Assembly: GCA_009780415.1 (NCBI GenBank)
Contig: WRAC01000006.1
Location: 1-64,000 of the forward strand
From: Defluviitaleaceae bacterium
Lineage (GTDB): Bacteria > Bacillota > Clostridia > Lachnospirales > WRAX01
Direction: 5' to 3'
DNA length: 64,000 nucleotides
Shown here piece after piece: positions 63,010-64,000 of the stretch (the stretch's first letter is position 1; every line of letters begins with the position of its first letter). Below the pieces are notes generated by a model. The model was not told the DNA's origin. It worked only from the letters and a program-made list of their open reading frames with translations, and searched no databases. Both the position numbers and the translations under genes were made by a program.

Positions 63010-64000
63010 ATAAATTCTTCCTAAGTTGAGACGTCAGCATGGAATAAAACCTCAGATTATGCATGGTAGCAAGCCTGTACGCCAGCGGGTCGTTCGTTTT
63101 GAACAGATGTCTCAGATACGACTTTGAATGGCGGCGGCACAGGAGGCAATCACAGAATTTAGAGACGGGCGTGATGTCCACAGCATATTTATCGTCCAGA
63201 ATATAGATATGGCGGTAGAAACTTTTATCCGTCAAATCGGCTTCATTGGGAGCTTTCATGAACGCGTAAAGCCTGTTATGCCGCGCTTCACGCGTGGGTA
63301 TCACGCAGTCGAACAAATCATATCCCATGCCTGCCAATACAGCGATTTCCTCCGGCCTCCCAAGGCCCATTGCGTATTTAACGGCGTTTTCGGGCATCAG
63401 CTCCGCCGTGTAGCGCAGCATGTCCAGCACCAGTCCGCCCCTGGCATCCAGGGGCCAGCCGCCGTAGCCGTAGCCGTCAAAGCCCATTTTTATCAGTTCG
63501 CGGGCGCAGCGGCTCCGCAGCTCGCGGCTTGAGCCGCCTTGGATTACGGCGAACAGGAGAGGGCGGTTGCCGCCGGAAGCCAGCTTTTCATATTCCCTTT
63601 TGCAAGCCGCCGCCCAGCGGATGGTGGTTTCCACGGATTTTTCCTGCTCTTCCGGCGGGTCGTCCGGCGCGGTGCAATAATCCAGGCACACAATGATGTC
63701 CGATTTTACGGCAAACTGTATTTGAATACATTTTTCCGGCGTGAATATAAGCTTCTCGTTACCCATGTCCGGTCTGAAAATGATTTTGTCCTTCAAAATC
63801 TGCCCGTAATCCGGGTTTTCGCGGATCAGCGAATACACCTGAAATCCGCCTGAATCCGTTAAAACCGGGCCGTCCCATCCGGAAAACGCGTGTATCCCGC
63901 CATGACGGCGGATGGCGTTCTGCCCGGGCTTGCGGTGCAGATGATAGGCGTTCATAACTATGCCGTCTACGCCGGCTTCCCTCAAATCATCCGCGCCGGC
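62996..64000 (-). CDS. Queuine/7-deazaguanine tRNA-ribosyltransferase-like protein (5' end outside window)
   Basis: TGT swaps guanine 34 of tRNA for a queuosine precursor. The frame is open to the right edge, so the N-terminus is missing. Catalytic and structural parts are visible: VLTDSGGFQVYSL, FAVIQGGSSREL, YAMGLGRPEE, LFDCVIPTR (nucleophile Asp) and the zinc site FCDCLLCRRH with a later His in ATMHNLRFYS. The base-recognition loop that reads GGLAVGE in E. coli is GGWPLDA, and FDECTP is LDYCTAP. PTRNARNG is PTREARHN. I infer a paralogue with a different base or RNA. It leads the operon with the rRNA methyltransferase and ATPase. Confidence 0.88.
   Translation of the reverse strand, partial: AGADDLREAGVDGIVMNAYHLHRKPGQNAIRRHGGIHAFSGWDGPVLTDSGGFQVYSLIRENPDYGQILKDKIIFRPDMGNEKLIFTPEKCIQIQFAVKSDIIVCLDYCTAPDDPPEEQEKSVETTIRWAAACKREYEKLASGGNRPLLFAVIQGGSSRELRSRCARELIKMGFDGYGYGGWPLDARGGLVLDMLRYTAELMPENAVKYAMGLGRPEEIAVLAGMGYDLFDCVIPTREARHNRLYAFMKAPNEADLTDKSFYRHIYILDDKYAVDITPVSKFCDCLLCRRHSKSYLRHLFKTNDPLAYRLATMHNLRFYSMLTSQLRKNLYGYR

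Noticed and set aside
1-64000. CRISPR arrays, rRNA genes, prophage genes and intact insertion sequences
   Set aside because: I looked for regularly spaced repeats, ribosomal RNA landmarks, phage structural genes and complete transposases and found none.

Overview
The window looks like a chromosomal piece of a spore-forming clostridial Firmicute, probably Lachnospiraceae-like. The evidence is the L27 precursor with a cleavable N-terminus next to its Prp protease, the sporulation proteins YlbJ and YtaF, RNase Y, a DUF6514-type protein, a ParC-like topoisomerase subunit of the type I associate with Lachnospiraceae, and near-consensus sigma-A promoters with strong Shine-Dalgarno sites. A GH10 xylanase, a GH67 alpha-glucuronidase and a sugar ABC importer suggest a plant-fibre habitat such as gut or rumen. 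No rRNA, CRISPR array, prophage or intact insertion sequence was seen.

Layout. 1-3.7 kb: end of a DEAD-box-type helicase gene, a PfkB-type kinase and a CTP synthase whose glutaminase cysteine is glycine. 3.7-7.8 kb: a large secreted surface protein with a strong promoter and long leader. 7.9-11.4 kb (minus): DUF6514, lepB, obgE, rpmA, prp, rplU. 11.4-15.8 kb (plus): a multiple-monosaccharide ABC importer of the ChvE/GguAB type, then a DUF1622 protein. 15.8-23.7 kb: DUF2461, an AraC regulator divergent from the alpha-glucuronidase, a degraded transposon, tRNA-Pro(CGG) and a modular xylanase. 23.8-25.1 kb: an ECF sigma factor with two unknown small proteins. 25.2-31.8 kb: a giant hybrid histidine kinase, a truncated paralogue of its sensor, and a frameshifted HD-GYP remnant. 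31.8-44.7 kb: ylbJ, a DMT transporter, an M42 peptidase, an iadA remnant, a ParC-like gene, a stalk-domain protein, ytaF, a TIM-barrel isomerase, an lgt remnant, a frameshifted amidase, uppP and rny. 44.9-52.4 kb (minus): serine hydrolase, HD protein, pepD and a heterodimeric ABC exporter. 52.5-57.2 kb: a DUF4097 protein, an XRE regulator with its own palindrome beside a decayed small-gene cassette, and a GHL10-amidase fusion. 57.2-64 kb: a full Lhr helicase, convergent with a tight operon of a TGT-like transglycosylase (cut by the window edge), an ArmA/Rmt-like 16S rRNA methyltransferase and an AAA ATPase.

How the genes fit together. The xylanase would release xylo-oligosaccharides, the alpha-glucuronidase would strip methylglucuronic acid, and the AraC protein probably senses the products. 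The ABC importer could take up monosaccharides. Most of the rest is housekeeping. The most unusual items are the TGT-like / rRNA methyltransferase / ATPase operon, the cysteine-less CTP synthase, the fused glycosidase-amidase, the sigma factor with two orphan partners, a family of intergenic palindromes sharing the end AAGACCTT, and an unusual number of gene remnants (HD-GYP, iadA, lgt, amidase, transposase, truncated sensor).
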